64,000 nt of DNA from Gyrodactylus bullatarudis (Eukaryota > Platyhelminthes > Monogenea > Gyrodactylidea > Gyrodactylidae), in the NCBI GenBank assembly GCA_012064415.1, contig SSNU01000018.1, positions 184,083 through 248,082 on the forward strand. Reading direction: 5' to 3'. The translations under genes and the position numbers were made by a program. Each line of letters opens with the position of its first letter. Positions within the stretch are counted from its first letter, which is position 1. Shown here in pieces: positions 8,709-19,142 of the stretch. The notes beneath the pieces are model-generated. The model searched no databases and was not told the DNA's origin. It saw only the letters and a program-made list of their open reading frames with translations.

Positions 8709-10062
8709 TTTGTAAGTATAGGTGCTGCACTATTCTATAATCTAGAGAGGTTTTTTTGATGGTCCTCTAACTACTATTTGTGCATGTGATAGTGGATCAG
8801 ATCCTAATCGTTCATGAATTTTTTAAAAACTTTTATTCAACTTTTTATTGTAGATAGAGAAATATCGAAATACATAAAATAATAAATCACAATTAACTAA
8901 TAGTTTTATTGAAGAAATTTAAGTTTAAATCTGAATGATCGAGGATAAACATGAATAGGAAGACGCAAATATTTGTGATCTGTCAAAATTGAAATTATTA
9001 TTAATTCCATTTTTATTGTCAAGGTAAATAAATAAGAATATAACAACTTAATTATGATTAGGTTTTTATGAGTTAGTTTAATTGATAAAGCAACTTTTTT
9101 ATCCTACACACTGTGTCTCACAAATTTAACTAAAGGTAAAGATTGCCTAACAACAGACAATGTCAGACATTCACTTCCTGAATAATATGGCTAGGAGAAT
9201 ATACTCAACTCAACTTGTTATTATTACCAAAAAAAATATAAGAGAAAGTATTTTTGTAAAAATCAGAATGTTGGGAAATATTTCCCAACACAAAAACAAG
9301 TCCAAGTACCTATTAATGAAAAGAAACTTCAAATTATTATTACTACAACATCCTGGTAACCAAAAGGATTTTTTTGTTTTTAAACAATCCTTCAATGAAA
9401 GAAAATTTACTAGAATTTTCAAAGCAAAAACTATCCAGGATAAATATATTAGAAAATATTAAGCCTGATTAAATTCCAACAGTATGGATAATATGCATAT
9501 TTTCTTGAGTTTAGAAGACGTTATTTTATCTTTTTAGGAAAATAAAAATTTAGAAAAAATGAGCGAAAAGATCCCTTCAACTTGCATCTTGTATATCGAC
9601 TTTCAATATAACAAAGATCAAGAAAGATGCGTGATATCTTTCTATCCTTACATTAGGACTTTTACGAGAGATGAGAATAGAGGAAAAGATTTTAAACAAT
9701 AAATTAGACTTGAGAAACAAAGAATAAGCTTAATTTGATTATTTCACCTGGTTTCATTAACTGTATGCTTTAATGAATATTTCAAGAGATGAAAATAGAT
9801 CTTCCATAACTCAACCAGGTTTCTATGGAATGATGAATGAGTTCTCTGGTCCATACCGGTTAGAAAAATATTAAAAAAGAAACAGATTTATTTTCAGCTT
9901 TCTTCTTTAATCCATTTATTTTAAAATTTGCATAGCTAAACAGAGAGGGCATTATTCAGAGTAGATTTTAAACTAATACAAAAGAATAATATTACTGTAA
10001 TCATTTATCTCTTAAAGGTAGTTACTGATATATATTAGTTTTTATTGCTTGAAATAATTTAG
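8709..10062. other. AT-rich stretch with weak ORFs only
   Basis: Besides the 100-codon frame at 9160-9462 (separate entry), a 47-codon ATG frame at 9559-9702 (MSEKIPSTCILYIDFQYN...) can be read. It has reasonable composition but no recognisable domain and no convincing splice link to the exon at 10063. The first exon of that downstream gene should lie in this interval or be absent. Confidence 0.4.
9160..9462 (+). CDS. Doubtful small basic ORF
   Basis: 100 codons from an ATG, Lys/Ile/Asn-rich and basic (for example KNKSKYLLMKRNF). I recognise no family, and a frame of this length can arise by chance in sequence this AT-rich, particularly an A-rich one. It is kept because it is the longest clean ATG frame between 8.4 and 10 kb and lies upstream of a same-strand gene. 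Confidence 0.18.
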   Translation: MSDIHFLNNMARRIYSTQLVIITKKNIRESIFVKIRMLGNISQHKNKSKYLLMKRNFKLLLLQHPGNQKDFFVFKQSFNERKFTRIFKAKTIQDKYIRKY

Positions 10063-10742
10063 AAAAACAAAAGCAACCATGGAGATATTGGGGCAAAAAA
10101 TCAATACCTGGCATTCTGGATAGGAATTGGAATGAGCCCTATCGGGATCCTGAGACATATTACAAAGTCATTGAAACTGATCCTATTCCAGTCAGATCAG
10201 ATAGTACGTTAAAGTTTATAAAATATTTAAAATAATTATCAGTATGTATGCTTGTATGTGCAATATCCTTCCCTTTTCAAGCCCTCACAATTCCTTAATC
10301 CTTCTTTCCCTACAACTTTAAATTGATTCTTAAGAAAATTAAAAATTTTAATGTCTGTAAAAGATGTAAGAAAATAATAAATTAAACTGAATAACCTCTG
10401 AGTATCATACATAATTTTCAGATTAAATGATTAACAATATTAGAATCTACATGAATGTTTATCTGGTGAAGAAGTCAGGATTTGAATTTTTTTTTGTATC
10501 AGTAGATTTTCCTATACTGTTGAAAGGTAGCAACCATTGTACTTAAATGAAATAGTAGAGTTATAAAAAATATTTTCATTGAAAACATATATGTAGGTTC
10601 TACGAAATCATATGAGTCAATTTTCCGTTCAGTTTCTTCTTCCCAGTTACGCTCTATGGAACAACCGATGCAAAGGTATATGCATGATTCTAGTGAAATG
10701 AGACGGGTACTCTATCAACCAAAGCCAGATAGAAAAACTTGA
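10063..10742 (+). CDS. Two 3' exons of a small unrecognised protein
   Basis: Exon 10063-10203 follows an ATTTAG acceptor and reads KQKQPWRYWGKKSIPGILDR, then NWNEPYRDPETYYKV and DPIPVRS. It ends at a GTACGT donor. A 393-nt intron leads to exon 10597-10742 (TKSYESIFRSVSSSQLRSM... to a TGA). The Trp/Tyr/Pro/Arg-rich composition and frame-consistent splice sites argue for a genuine gene, but I cannot name it. The start exon was not found; the acceptor phase needs one base from an upstream exon. The stop is about 150 bp from the convergent annexin stop. Confidence 0.5.
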
Positions 10743-10890
10743 AAAGCTAACTGAAAAAATTCCATTTAAGAAATATATTTATTTAACCTTTGAAAATTAT
10801 AAATATCAAGCATAATAATACAATAGATAATAAATTCTATTTTAGATATAATAAATATTTATCACATGTAATAATGGAAATTTATAGAAA

Positions 10891-13715
10891 TTATTTGATA
10901 AGTTCCAAAAGAAAATTTCTAAACTCTTGAGATGTCTCTGAAATGATCTCTTCAAATATTGGACGCTTGTAGGTTTTATTATAAACTTCGACGATATAAT
11001 TCAGATCAATCTGCAAGGAAAAAATATGAACTTTTTAATTGGTGTAACAGTTAAAGAGAAATATACCAAATTGTAAACTGAACTAAAGATCAAATTAAAA
11101 GTTTAAAATTATAATTTTGAACCAAGTAGTTCTTCAGAGAGCTGTTCGCCATAGATAGGCTATAACTTTGTATGTATAAAGAACATATTAAAAGGCTATA
11201 GAAAAGGTAGACAAGTCAGTACTAGCTAAACGCTGGGCTGATAATCCAAATCATATTATAGATATTCAGATTATGGTTCTTAATGGTAATAAGACGGAGA
11301 TATATATTGGAGATCGTTGGTTAGAATTGATTGATTAAAGTTGAGAAGAAATCTGATTGGTTTAATGTTTTGATTGGACACACAGGGTTTAAGTATCTTA
11401 ATTTTTTTTTTAAATCTCACGCCAGAAGAAGAATACGACATGTATTCGAAATATTGTGTCAGTCCAAACTATTTTTATCAGGGCAATTTAAATGTTTTTT
11501 CTGCTGGAGTAGGTAATGCCGAGCTTCTTCGAAGACATTTGAATTTGTTGGTGAGTCGGAACTCATTTTGAGGATTTGAAGATAAGACGAGTAATTAGTG
11601 ATAAAGCTTTTATTTCGCCGGATCTCATCAGACTCTTACACCGGCTTGATTTATATATTAAATTAATTAACAAAAGTGTATCCTCTTATTGGTTGGTTTG
11701 GGAATGCGATTGGGGAGGGGGTGGGGTTTCTCTTGTTGTTGTGAGAAATTACGTGTTCGGTCTTCTTTTTATGTAGGGATCAATTGGTAACTGTCCACTT
11801 TCTCTTCTCCTCTTTCTGCTTGTTTTGCAGATTGCATTGGATACTGTTTTAGATGTGCTAATTATGGGTTGCAAAACAAGCAGAAAGAGGAGAAGAGAAA
11901 GTGGACAGTTACCAATTGATCCCTACATAAAAAGAAGACCGAACACGTAATTTCTCACAACAACAAGAGAAACCCCACTCCCTCCCCAATCGCATTCCCA
12001 AACCAACCAATAAGAGGATACACTTTTGTTAATTAATTTAATATATAAATCAAGCCGGTGTAAGAGTCTGATGAGATCCGGCGAAATAAAAGCTTTATCA
12101 CTAATTACTCGTCTTCAAAATGAGTTCCGACTCACCAACAAATTCAAATGTTTTTTTATTCTAATCTTAATCTTAATTTTCCTTCAGGTGATGAACTACA
12201 TATTATCAGAGTTATTACTCTAATAATCCTTATTTTTTTAGAAATACTACACCTTTCTCTCCCCTTTCTTTTTCTACAGATAGACCAATACAATCCAAAA
12301 AACAACATAGTCATGTAGCAAGAAAAGAAGTTTAAAAATTAGTCTACAAATTTATTCGGATTATCCCTGATTAATTTATCAACAGTTACGATTTGCCAAA
12401 TATACCTCGATTATAATCTAATTAGAGAACCGCTCTCCACTACCCACTGAGTTCAAATTTATGATTCGTACTGTTTTTTGACGAAGAAATCTTATTCAAA
12501 GATTTTCGGATCTACGAAATTCTCTGAGTCTACTCATTAAAGTGTAGGCTATTCGGTGTATTCGTTCTCTTTAAATTTTATAATTGTATTCGAAAAATAT
12601 TTAAAAAGTTTATTTATCAAATGATATCTGTGTTAATTGCAAAAAAAACTCACTTCACATCGTCCCAGCAGAACGTGAATCAATAACTTTTCATTAGTTC
12701 CCGCCCCTCTTATCGCCTTATCAAGAATTTCCGAGTATACAGTCGGTCTATTCAGCTTCGAAAAGACTGAAAAAAGTGTGTAAATTATTTCAATTACAGG
12801 TAATCCTTATGACTTGTCTAACATCCTTTGAAGGTATCTTTTCAATCAAATCTAAAAGCTGAATTTTGTGCTTCTAAAGAATACTTCAAAACTTTTTTCT
12901 TACTTTTGCCAAAACTAAATTGACCATGGTTATATTCCAAACATTCTCCTTAGATATCAAATCCAAAATACAGTTCAAGAAAAGAGGACCTTTAGCCCTA
13001 AGAAGAAAGCAAGTTATCTTTTTTGAAGTCTTACTCATTTTTGATCTTCAAAAATGTTTCAATGTATCTATCACACTTGCCCATGTCGATGAAAACGTTT
13101 GGCCCGTCCGTTAAATATCTTTGATATGCTATCTCGGTAGGAATTTCATTTGACCCTTTGGATATTGCCAAAATGCACATTTTGAAGTCCTTTGAGGTCT
13201 CTTTTGACAAATCACTGGCAAGAGTTTTGCCTGTAACTGAAAAAAAGGTTAAAGAGTCTTTCAAACTTTTCTCATAATGTAATGCAATTTCCTTCAACTC
13301 TTCCGGCGTCGCTGTACCAATTAAAAATGTAATCATTTGAGAATCTTTTAATGACTCCTGTATGAGACTTGCTGTAATCTCCTCGTATGTAGAAAACAAA
13401 TACTTGACCAAGAGTTTTGCATCAAACATGGTCTTGTTAGATAATTCCACTTGAAGATCCTTTAAAAGTATTATTACAGAGAGTTGTAATTACAGCTTTA
13501 AATAAATTTTTATAACTTTCTCGAATAGCCTGACGTTCCTTGCAAGTCCTATTACCGAGGATGTGAAATATTTTGTTCTTGTCAGTTTTCTTTTTACTAA
13601 TTATTTCGTTAATTAATTGAGCATCTTCATTTGAATTGAAGTTGATCGTTGGCGTGACGGTTGGATGATGAAGCTCACCATTCTTTCCACAAAATCTAAG
13701 TTCAACTTTTTCCAT
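10891..13715 (-). CDS. Annexin
   Basis: Annexins bind membrane phospholipids in a calcium-dependent way. Six exons (13715-13494, 13459-13035, 12997-12904, 12873-12798, 12766-12654, 11010-10891) sum to 1050 nt, 349 residues. Introns are 34, 37, 30 and 31 nt, then one of 1.64 kb. Repeat 1 has 'TPTINFNSNEDAQLINEII' and KERQAIRESYKNLF; repeat 2 has MFDAKLLVKYLF...EELKEIALHYEKSL; the last repeat has AIRGAGTNEKLLIHVLLGRC and ends SQEFRNFLLELIK. Only the last repeat keeps a good type II calcium site (GAGTNE); repeats 1 and 2 lack the GxGT loop, so calcium dependence may be reduced. The third repeat is the most divergent. The large intron contains a retroelement fragment and a long hairpin. Confidence 0.88.
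11187..11475 (+). mobile_element. 3' fragment of a Penelope-like element
   Basis: The sequence is closely related to 45220-45592, the 3' end of the Penelope-like element there. Shared stretches include AGACAAGTCAG..TAGCTAA, GGGCTGATAATCCA, and the tract from TGAGAAGAAATCTGATTGG to AATACGACATGTATTCG. This copy has an internal deletion (the end of the endonuclease region is fused to 'TAATGGTAATAAGACGG') and no long frame. It is a 5'-truncated, decayed insertion inside the annexin intron. Confidence 0.75.
11536..12150. repeat. Large near-perfect inverted repeat (hairpin) in the annexin intron
   Basis: Left arm 11536-11829 and right arm 11870-12150 are reverse complements over about 281 bp, with a 40-nt loop. 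The left arm has one ~13-nt insertion (near TTTTGAGGATTTGAAGATA), and I found only about one substitution (GGGGAGGGGG versus GGGGAGGGAG). It starts 60 bp after the Penelope-like fragment. Being in an intron, it would be transcribed as a long double-stranded hairpin. It could be an inverted pair of a short transposon or a foldback element. Confidence 0.9.
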
Positions 13716-14016
13716 TGTATGATCAGTCTTTTGAATTTTGATATGAGTTAAAATGGCTTTATAATCACCACTATTCTTGTGTAAATATTAAAATTGAATT
13801 TCAATGTTTATTCAAGAAACACTGTCTCACATGCATACAAGTTTTGTTTTTGATGAGTCCAAATCAAATTAAACTGATTCATTAATGTTTTTAATGATTT
13901 GATCAACTACTTTTCAGTAACAAATACTAGTTTACAAATTTTTCATCTTATAAATAATTTTGCGCATTTCAAAATCAATCAAAATCCTTAAGAATTCGAC
14001 TTGAGTTTATTTTTAC
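13716..14016. other. Divergent intergenic region
   Basis: 301 bp between the annexin start (minus) and the 646-residue gene start (plus). It is AT-rich with no ORF and probably holds both promoters. I see no strong TATA or other motif. Confidence 0.4.
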
Positions 14017-15957
14017 ATGGAAGATATTAAGAATGAACAAATCCGACGAATACACCTTCAAACATTTTCAAAAATGAAACAACTTATCAATGGACATTGT
14101 ACCGCATTTGTCAATAATAATTACACTCATTTTCCATGGCTACGCACGGGAAGTCAGGAAAGAAAAATAATAAACCGTCTCATAAAGGATCACAATAAGA
14201 TCCTTGAAAATATCAACCGAAACTTTGACGGATACATGAAATCTCATCTGATTTTGAAGCTGTGCAGAAATTTCTTAGTCATCTTTAGAGACTGCAAGCT
14301 GTGTGATGAGGAAAATTCTGAGTTGATCACAAAAGTACTTAAATGCATCAAATATTGGAATTATTCTGATGAAAATCGAGATTATCGTCTAAAGATGGTT
14401 AAAGAGTCGATCGAGTCAATTAAGCCTATACCAAACATTCCAAATGACATAATCAGATTGTTGTCGAAAAACTTCATCCTGACAAATTCACAGATGGAAT
14501 CTGTCATTGATCAGGATGAAGAAACTACGCAATTTTGCAAATTTGAGGAGACCCTCTCGCATTGGAATGATTGCATAATGAAAATGTTCAACGAATCAAT
14601 TGATATCATTCGTCAACAGAGTGAGCTGAATCAAACATTTCTTTTTATTGAGAAATGGTTCGATTATTTAATTAATTGGATATTTTTTCGAATCAAAAGG
14701 GAAAAAGACTGTGTCTTATTGGTGGGAAATTTAAGTGTGAAAATTTGCAATGTTCTTGATAAATGTAATCTGGTAACTTCAGCAACAAAACTGTGTCTTA
14801 AATGGATTGTTTTGTGCTATAAAAAGTGGTATGAAAAGCATTTTGAAGAAGGATTGACTCTGGAAGTTCTCAAGGAGCTAATCGGCTTCATAAGTGAAGA
14901 AAACGATTTGGGAAATAGGCTGAAAAGTGCTCTAACCTATGTTATTTCTCACTTGACAAGTCAGCCGGAACTCTCAAAAATGACCGTCCTTGATGAGAAT
15001 TTTGATGCAGAAGGCCATCTTAAAGATATAATTCGAGAATACTACAGAATATTCATGGAAAGATTTATTTCCCTAAAGACTATATTGAAAATTTTTCCGG
15101 ATGAAAAAGATCGTGTCACTGATCTGAACGAGGAATGGTTCGGAATGCTTTTCATTTCCTCCGATTTCAATGTCAATGTTCATACGAAAAGAAAGTTTAC
15201 TGGATTTATTATAAGAGTCTCAATGAGAATTTTAACTAGGCTGGAGCTAGTTAACAAGGAACTAAAATATTTACTGAATCGATGCATTGTAATTTTGGTA
15301 TTATACGATGTGATGAATTTCAAATCGGAAAACTTGGAAGATACATTGAAAAAAATAATCCTTGCGATTCCAGAAGAGGAAGAGTACCTCATCAAGATAT
15401 CCTCGAGGCTAAAAGAGATTTCTGAACCTTCAGAGTCAATTATAGGAAAAAATAAGTCTGTATATTTCATAAATGAAGATTTATCCTTAGAAAAGTCATT
15501 AGATTTGTCCATCATGACTTTTGAGAACATCTTTGGGGAAAATTATTTCAGATCGAGTGCCAAAAATAAAAGCACCCGAGAGGAAATGCTCAACGACTTG
15601 CAAGTTTGGTATCTTCTATTTAAAGAGACAATTCTCTCGAATGAAATTCTTAGGGATAATGAAAAGAATAATATCCTTATTAAAGTTTCCAATGTTTGCA
15701 TTTCTTTGATGGAGATTTCGAGAAAATTCAGTCAGCGAATTTCAGTGTGCATCTGGTTCAATAACATGGTAAACATGACTTATTATTCTGATGTGTTGAA
15801 TAGAAGCTTGACTCAACATCAGATTGAAGAGGTTATTAAAAAATCTGATAAAATTTCCTTAGAGAGAAAAATTGCTGTAGATCTCTTAAACTACATGAAG
15901 AAGGAAGAGAATTTAAATGTGACCAATGAGCATGTTAAATCGAATAAAATTGTTTAA
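14017..15957 (+). CDS. Orphan 646-residue helical protein, founding member of a local family
   Basis: An intronless ATG frame of 646 codons with predicted helical, Leu/Ile/Lys-rich sequence, no signal peptide and no known domain that I recognise. Residues about 40-125 (ERKIINRLIKDHNKILENIN, NFDGYMKSHLILKLCRNFLV, then CKL) align with the small proteins at 16056-16679 and 19143-19664. The shared pattern is I..[LV]I.D...L....F[DN].Y.K....L..C....L......K......I.[EK][IV]...[FI]+.W. Weaker similar segments may recur later in the protein (for example NKELKYLLNRCIVILVLY...EDTLKKI), suggesting internal repeats. It converges on the 16.0-kb paralogue with 98 bp between stops. The function is unknown; with no transposase or viral motifs, it looks like a lineage-specific gene. 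Confidence 0.75.
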   Translation: MEDIKNEQIRRIHLQTFSKMKQLINGHCTAFVNNNYTHFPWLRTGSQERKIINRLIKDHNKILENINRNFDGYMKSHLILKLCRNFLVIFRDCKLCDEENSELITKVLKCIKYWNYSDENRDYRLKMVKESIESIKPIPNIPNDIIRLLSKNFILTNSQMESVIDQDEETTQFCKFEETLSHWNDCIMKMFNESIDIIRQQSELNQTFLFIEKWFDYLINWIFFRIKREKDCVLLVGNLSVKICNVLDKCNLVTSATKLCLKWIVLCYKKWYEKHFEEGLTLEVLKELIGFISEENDLGNRLKSALTYVISHLTSQPELSKMTVLDENFDAEGHLKDIIREYYRIFMERFISLKTILKIFPDEKDRVTDLNEEWFGMLFISSDFNVNVHTKRKFTGFIIRVSMRILTRLELVNKELKYLLNRCIVILVLYDVMNFKSENLEDTLKKIILAIPEEEEYLIKISSRLKEISEPSESIIGKNKSVYFINEDLSLEKSLDLSIMTFENIFGENYFRSSAKNKSTREEMLNDLQVWYLLFKETILSNEILRDNEKNNILIKVSNVCISLMEISRKFSQRISVCIWFNNMVNMTYYSDVLNRSLTQHQIEEVIKKSDKISLERKIAVDLLNYMKKEENLNVTNEHVKSNKIV

Positions 15958-16055
15958 CAATAATTACTTTTTTTAATATAACTAAATTTAATTGAAAATT
16001 TGTAGAAAAATTGTAGAAATTTTAATGGAAATGTTTAGAATAAAAATGTACGAAT

Positions 16056-16679
16056 TTAATAATAGTTGTTGTCCTCAACGTGGAATTCGTTGACAGCATC
16101 TGTCACCTGCTCAACGGTTTCATCATAGTTTATATTGGAAACGGTATCAACCTCTTTGTTTATACCTGAGAGAATATCATGCTTTTTGCGGAGTTCTTGG
16201 GGAAATTTTCGATTCTTGAGTGTTTGTATATTCTTCTGTATTCTGTTATAGCGTGATTTCAATTCAGCCATCCATTTTGGAGTGTCGGGAAGATTTTGGA
16301 AGCTTTGCCCGACTAAATTCATCATACTTTCATCGTTGACATTTCTACTGCACCAGCGTTTGAATTTTTTGTCGATTTCACTTATTGTCGAGCGTACTGG
16401 TTCTTTTATGAGTTTACATTCAATGAGAATGAATAATGTTGCCTCCATGACGCTCAGCATTAGAGATATTTTCTCATAGTTGTCAAATTCAAGCTCTGCC
16501 TGATTGAACAACAAACCAGTATCACGAATAACCTTGTCGATTATTGTCTCTTCACTTCGGTATAGTTTGGGAAAAATGTTCTTTTTGTATTTACGCAAGT
16601 AATCCTTGACAAGTTTTATTGTCTTTTGACTAAGAAAGTCAAAGTTTTTATCTTCCTCTGGTGTCGGAAGCTTGCTCAT
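16056..16679 (-). CDS. Orphan paralogue (207 residues) of the local helical family
   Basis: Intronless, ATG at 16679 (MSKLPTPEEDKNFDFLSQKT), stop at 16056. The central block runs EETIIDKVIRDTGLLF, FDNYEKISLMLSVMEATLF, then KLIKEP and EIDKKFKRWCSRNV. It matches the 19.1-kb protein at corresponding positions (I.RI..D...LF...FD...KI..ML, then EID..F.RWC) and, more weakly, the N-terminus of the 646-residue protein. The C-terminus is acidic and Asn-rich. There is no signal peptide or membrane segment and I recognise no function. Confidence 0.72.
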   Translation of the reverse strand: MSKLPTPEEDKNFDFLSQKTIKLVKDYLRKYKKNIFPKLYRSEETIIDKVIRDTGLLFNQAELEFDNYEKISLMLSVMEATLFILIECKLIKEPVRSTISEIDKKFKRWCSRNVNDESMMNLVGQSFQNLPDTPKWMAELKSRYNRIQKNIQTLKNRKFPQELRKKHDILSGINKEVDTVSNINYDETVEQVTDAVNEFHVEDNNYY

Positions 16680-17741
16680 GATGATATCTTGATAATTGTG
16701 TTAATTATTAATTTGATTGACCTCATTCAAAATGATAAATCAGTTTATATTTTACATTATTATTGCGTTTAGTTTATTTTAACTTGGTGAACTCAATCAA
16801 GTGCAAATGTATCTAAAACTTTTCCGGTTTTTCTATTATTTTCACTCACCTCATCTAATATATTCCCAATTGAAGAAAAACTAAATACTATAGTAAATAG
16901 ACTTACTTTAACAATTTTTTTTTTTCAATGAATACTTTCATAAATATAGGGATAAATATGATTCAAATATAATCCAATTTTTTAATCAAAAGTTGGTTGA
17001 TCTGAGATCAAGAAGATCCTTTAATTTTTAAAAATATCCCAAATATTAAATCAATTTCACATGTAGCTTGAAGTCAGTAGAAGAAAAATGCCTTAGATTT
17101 TTTTTCTTATACGTACAAATTTTCCATAACACATTAAAGCTACGTTTCTAACCAGTCTTTATCAACTGAAAAATTAGATTGCATTTTAATCACTGATAAA
17201 ACTATAGATTAGGCATTGATTTTTCAATTCTAACATGTTCAATTCCATTTTGCTTAGGGAAAATGTAGATCAGAATGAATATTTTGTTGTAATAAATTTT
17301 CTTTAGAATTTTTAAAAATTTATGTGGAACTGTGGACTGTGACAAAGTTCTATTTTCAATAAAAAAATCTCTCAAATTTGATATTAATACTATCAAGTAG
17401 TCGTAAAAAATTTTGAGTCTTTTGATAGATTGTTGATCCACAAAACTTGTTTCACTTAAACGAGATTGAAAATGATAAGGAGATAAATATTTTATCATGA
17501 GAAAAACTATAGAAAAAATCTCCTGAGGAGTCCATTTAGATTCAGATCCAAGCTAGAAATCTATCTCTCCAGTGTAGAATCTACATTGTAGATCAAGAAT
17601 AGGAATATTTTCAGTTCAATCTTTCAATATGATAAAATTTCAAATCGATTAAATTTCTATGGGAAATTATTTTTATTAGCTAAAATATGCTTGAGCATTA
17701 AATGCACACAGCCATGATTGTTACAGGGTTCCGATTTTAGT
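16680..17741. other. AT-rich intergenic stretch, no supported gene
   Basis: It lies between the 207-residue orphan and the Asp-rich gene, both minus strand. A 98-codon minus frame at 17202-17498 is Ile/Lys/Asn/Phe-rich with no likeness to the neighbouring family, so I take it as chance. No repeats stand out. Confidence 0.45.
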
Positions 17742-18163
17742 CTAGCTTTTATTTGTTGATGATTCTGTTGTCGGCTGGAAATCATCGGAATCGCGATCTT
17801 CTTCCTCTGAATCCTCAATCTTGTCCAAGCCTTTTGCTATTTTAATTTGCTTATGAAGCATCTTTTTGAAGTTTGGAGCGTTTTCTAATTCAGTCTCAAT
17901 TTCGAACAGTTTTATCTCTTGATCAGCATCATCATCGTCATTCTCATCATCTTTGTCGTCGTCATCATCATCGTCATCATCCTTGTCTTCATCGTCGTCA
18001 TCATCATCCTTGTCTTCATCGTCGTCATCATCATGATCATCATCATGATCATCATCATGATCATCATGATCATCATCATGATCATCATGATCATCATCAT
18101 GATCATCATGATCATCGTCGTCATCATGATCATCATCATGATCATCATCATCATGATCATCAT

Positions 18164-18196
<33 letters not shown>

Positions 18197-18215
18197 CATC
18201 ATCATCATCATCATG

Positions 18216-18290
<75 letters not shown>

Positions 18291-18470
18291 GTCGTCATCA
18301 TCAGGGCCATTTAGATCGTCAACATCATCATCGTTGCCATCATCTATATTTTGGTTATTTTGATCGTCATAAATTGCGTTCTCCTTTTTACCCATTTTAG
18401 AATTATTTTCATCAATGGCAAAGACTCCACATATCAAGATGACCAGGAGAAAAGCGATAATGAATCTCAT
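17742..18470 (-). CDS. Secreted aspartate/histidine-rich acidic protein
   Basis: About 242 residues. ATG at 18470 gives MRFIIAFLLVILICGVFA, a clear signal peptide with probable cleavage before IDENN. An in-frame upstream TTG is not needed. The core (about residues 50-170) is almost entirely Asp with periodic His, then Asp with Glu-Asp-Lys units (DEDKDDDDDD). The C-terminal part regains normal composition (EIKLFEIETELENAPNFKK, later EDSEEEDRDSDDFQ). Such Asp tracts are known in calcium-binding and mineral-matrix proteins (aspein-type), and the regular His could bind zinc or copper, but the role here is inference. The tract is encoded by a GAT/CAT trinucleotide repeat, so its length may vary between individuals. 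It sits inside the orphan family cluster. Confidence 0.75.
17940..18300. repeat. (ATC)n trinucleotide repeat within the Asp/His-rich gene
   Basis: About 360 bp of ATC/ATG/GTC units on the plus strand, with the higher-order pattern ATCATCATGATC repeated. Minus-strand coding gives GAT (Asp) and CAT (His). All other frames of such a repeat are also open (poly-His, poly-Ile, poly-Met), and these are artefacts. Confidence 0.95.
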
Positions 18471-18505
18471 GTTGTATCTGTATCGCTTCAACCTAGTGGA
18501 AAAGG

Positions 18506-18514
18506 CTATTTATA
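18506..18514 (-). promoter_or_regulatory. TATA box of the Asp/His-rich gene
   Basis: Minus-strand TATAAATAG lies 36-44 bp upstream of the ATG at 18470. This would put transcription start about 10 nt before the ATG. A strong TATA box and very short leader are typical of highly expressed, tissue-specific secreted proteins. Confidence 0.45.
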
Positions 18515-18520
18515 AATTTT

Positions 18521-19142
18521 TGATAAAAGTTGATGAAACACCCTTATATCAACACGCCCACAGAGGGGTTTGCATTTGATGTGATTCTTTGGTTTTGCAC
18601 TTTTTTATTTTATTCTCAATATGCTGCAGTAATCAACTAAATTTTAAGTGAAAGTTAACAAAAATATCGATAGCAAGGGAGTATCTTTAGAAATTTTAAA
18701 AGTTCTCAGCATTTATTCATCGTTATACAAACTATTATTGAAAATTAGGTTTGATTGTGGGATATTGCTTGACGAACAATGAATTTTTTAAAAGAGGGCT
18801 CAAAAATATCGATTTCATGTCCTATTGTACTAAATTTCCATCTAAACGTTGAAACTATTCTCATTTAGACATATGAAGTAAAATTTTGAATAGCATGGAA
18901 ATATTTAGCTTTCAAGTTTTGTAAAATCTTTGGTGTGAATTTTAGTTTTAAAAATCTATATCTGAAAATGATGAAATATTTAGGGCTTATTTTTCTATAT
19001 TCTAATTAAAACTGAATATTCTATCGGAATATTATCGTTATAAAAAATTCTGAAAAGTACAAACGTTTAAACAAAAATTGAATTTTTATTTTTCTGAAAA
19101 GTTGAAATTATCAAAAAAATCAAAATGTATCAAAAATCATGC
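18521..19142. other. AT-rich intergenic stretch
   Basis: It lies between the Asp/His-rich gene promoter and the end of the 19.1-kb orphan. No open frame of note, no repeat and no RNA gene were recognised. Confidence 0.4.

Noticed and set aside
17202..17498. 98-codon minus-strand frame near the orphan cluster
   Set aside because: No similarity to the orphan family pattern and an Ile/Lys/Phe/Asn-rich composition expected from AT-rich non-coding DNA.
17873..18400. Long overlapping frames of poly-His, poly-Ile and poly-Met across the ATC repeat
   Set aside because: All frames of an ATC trinucleotide array are open. Only the Asp/His frame has a signal peptide, normal flanking composition and a promoter.
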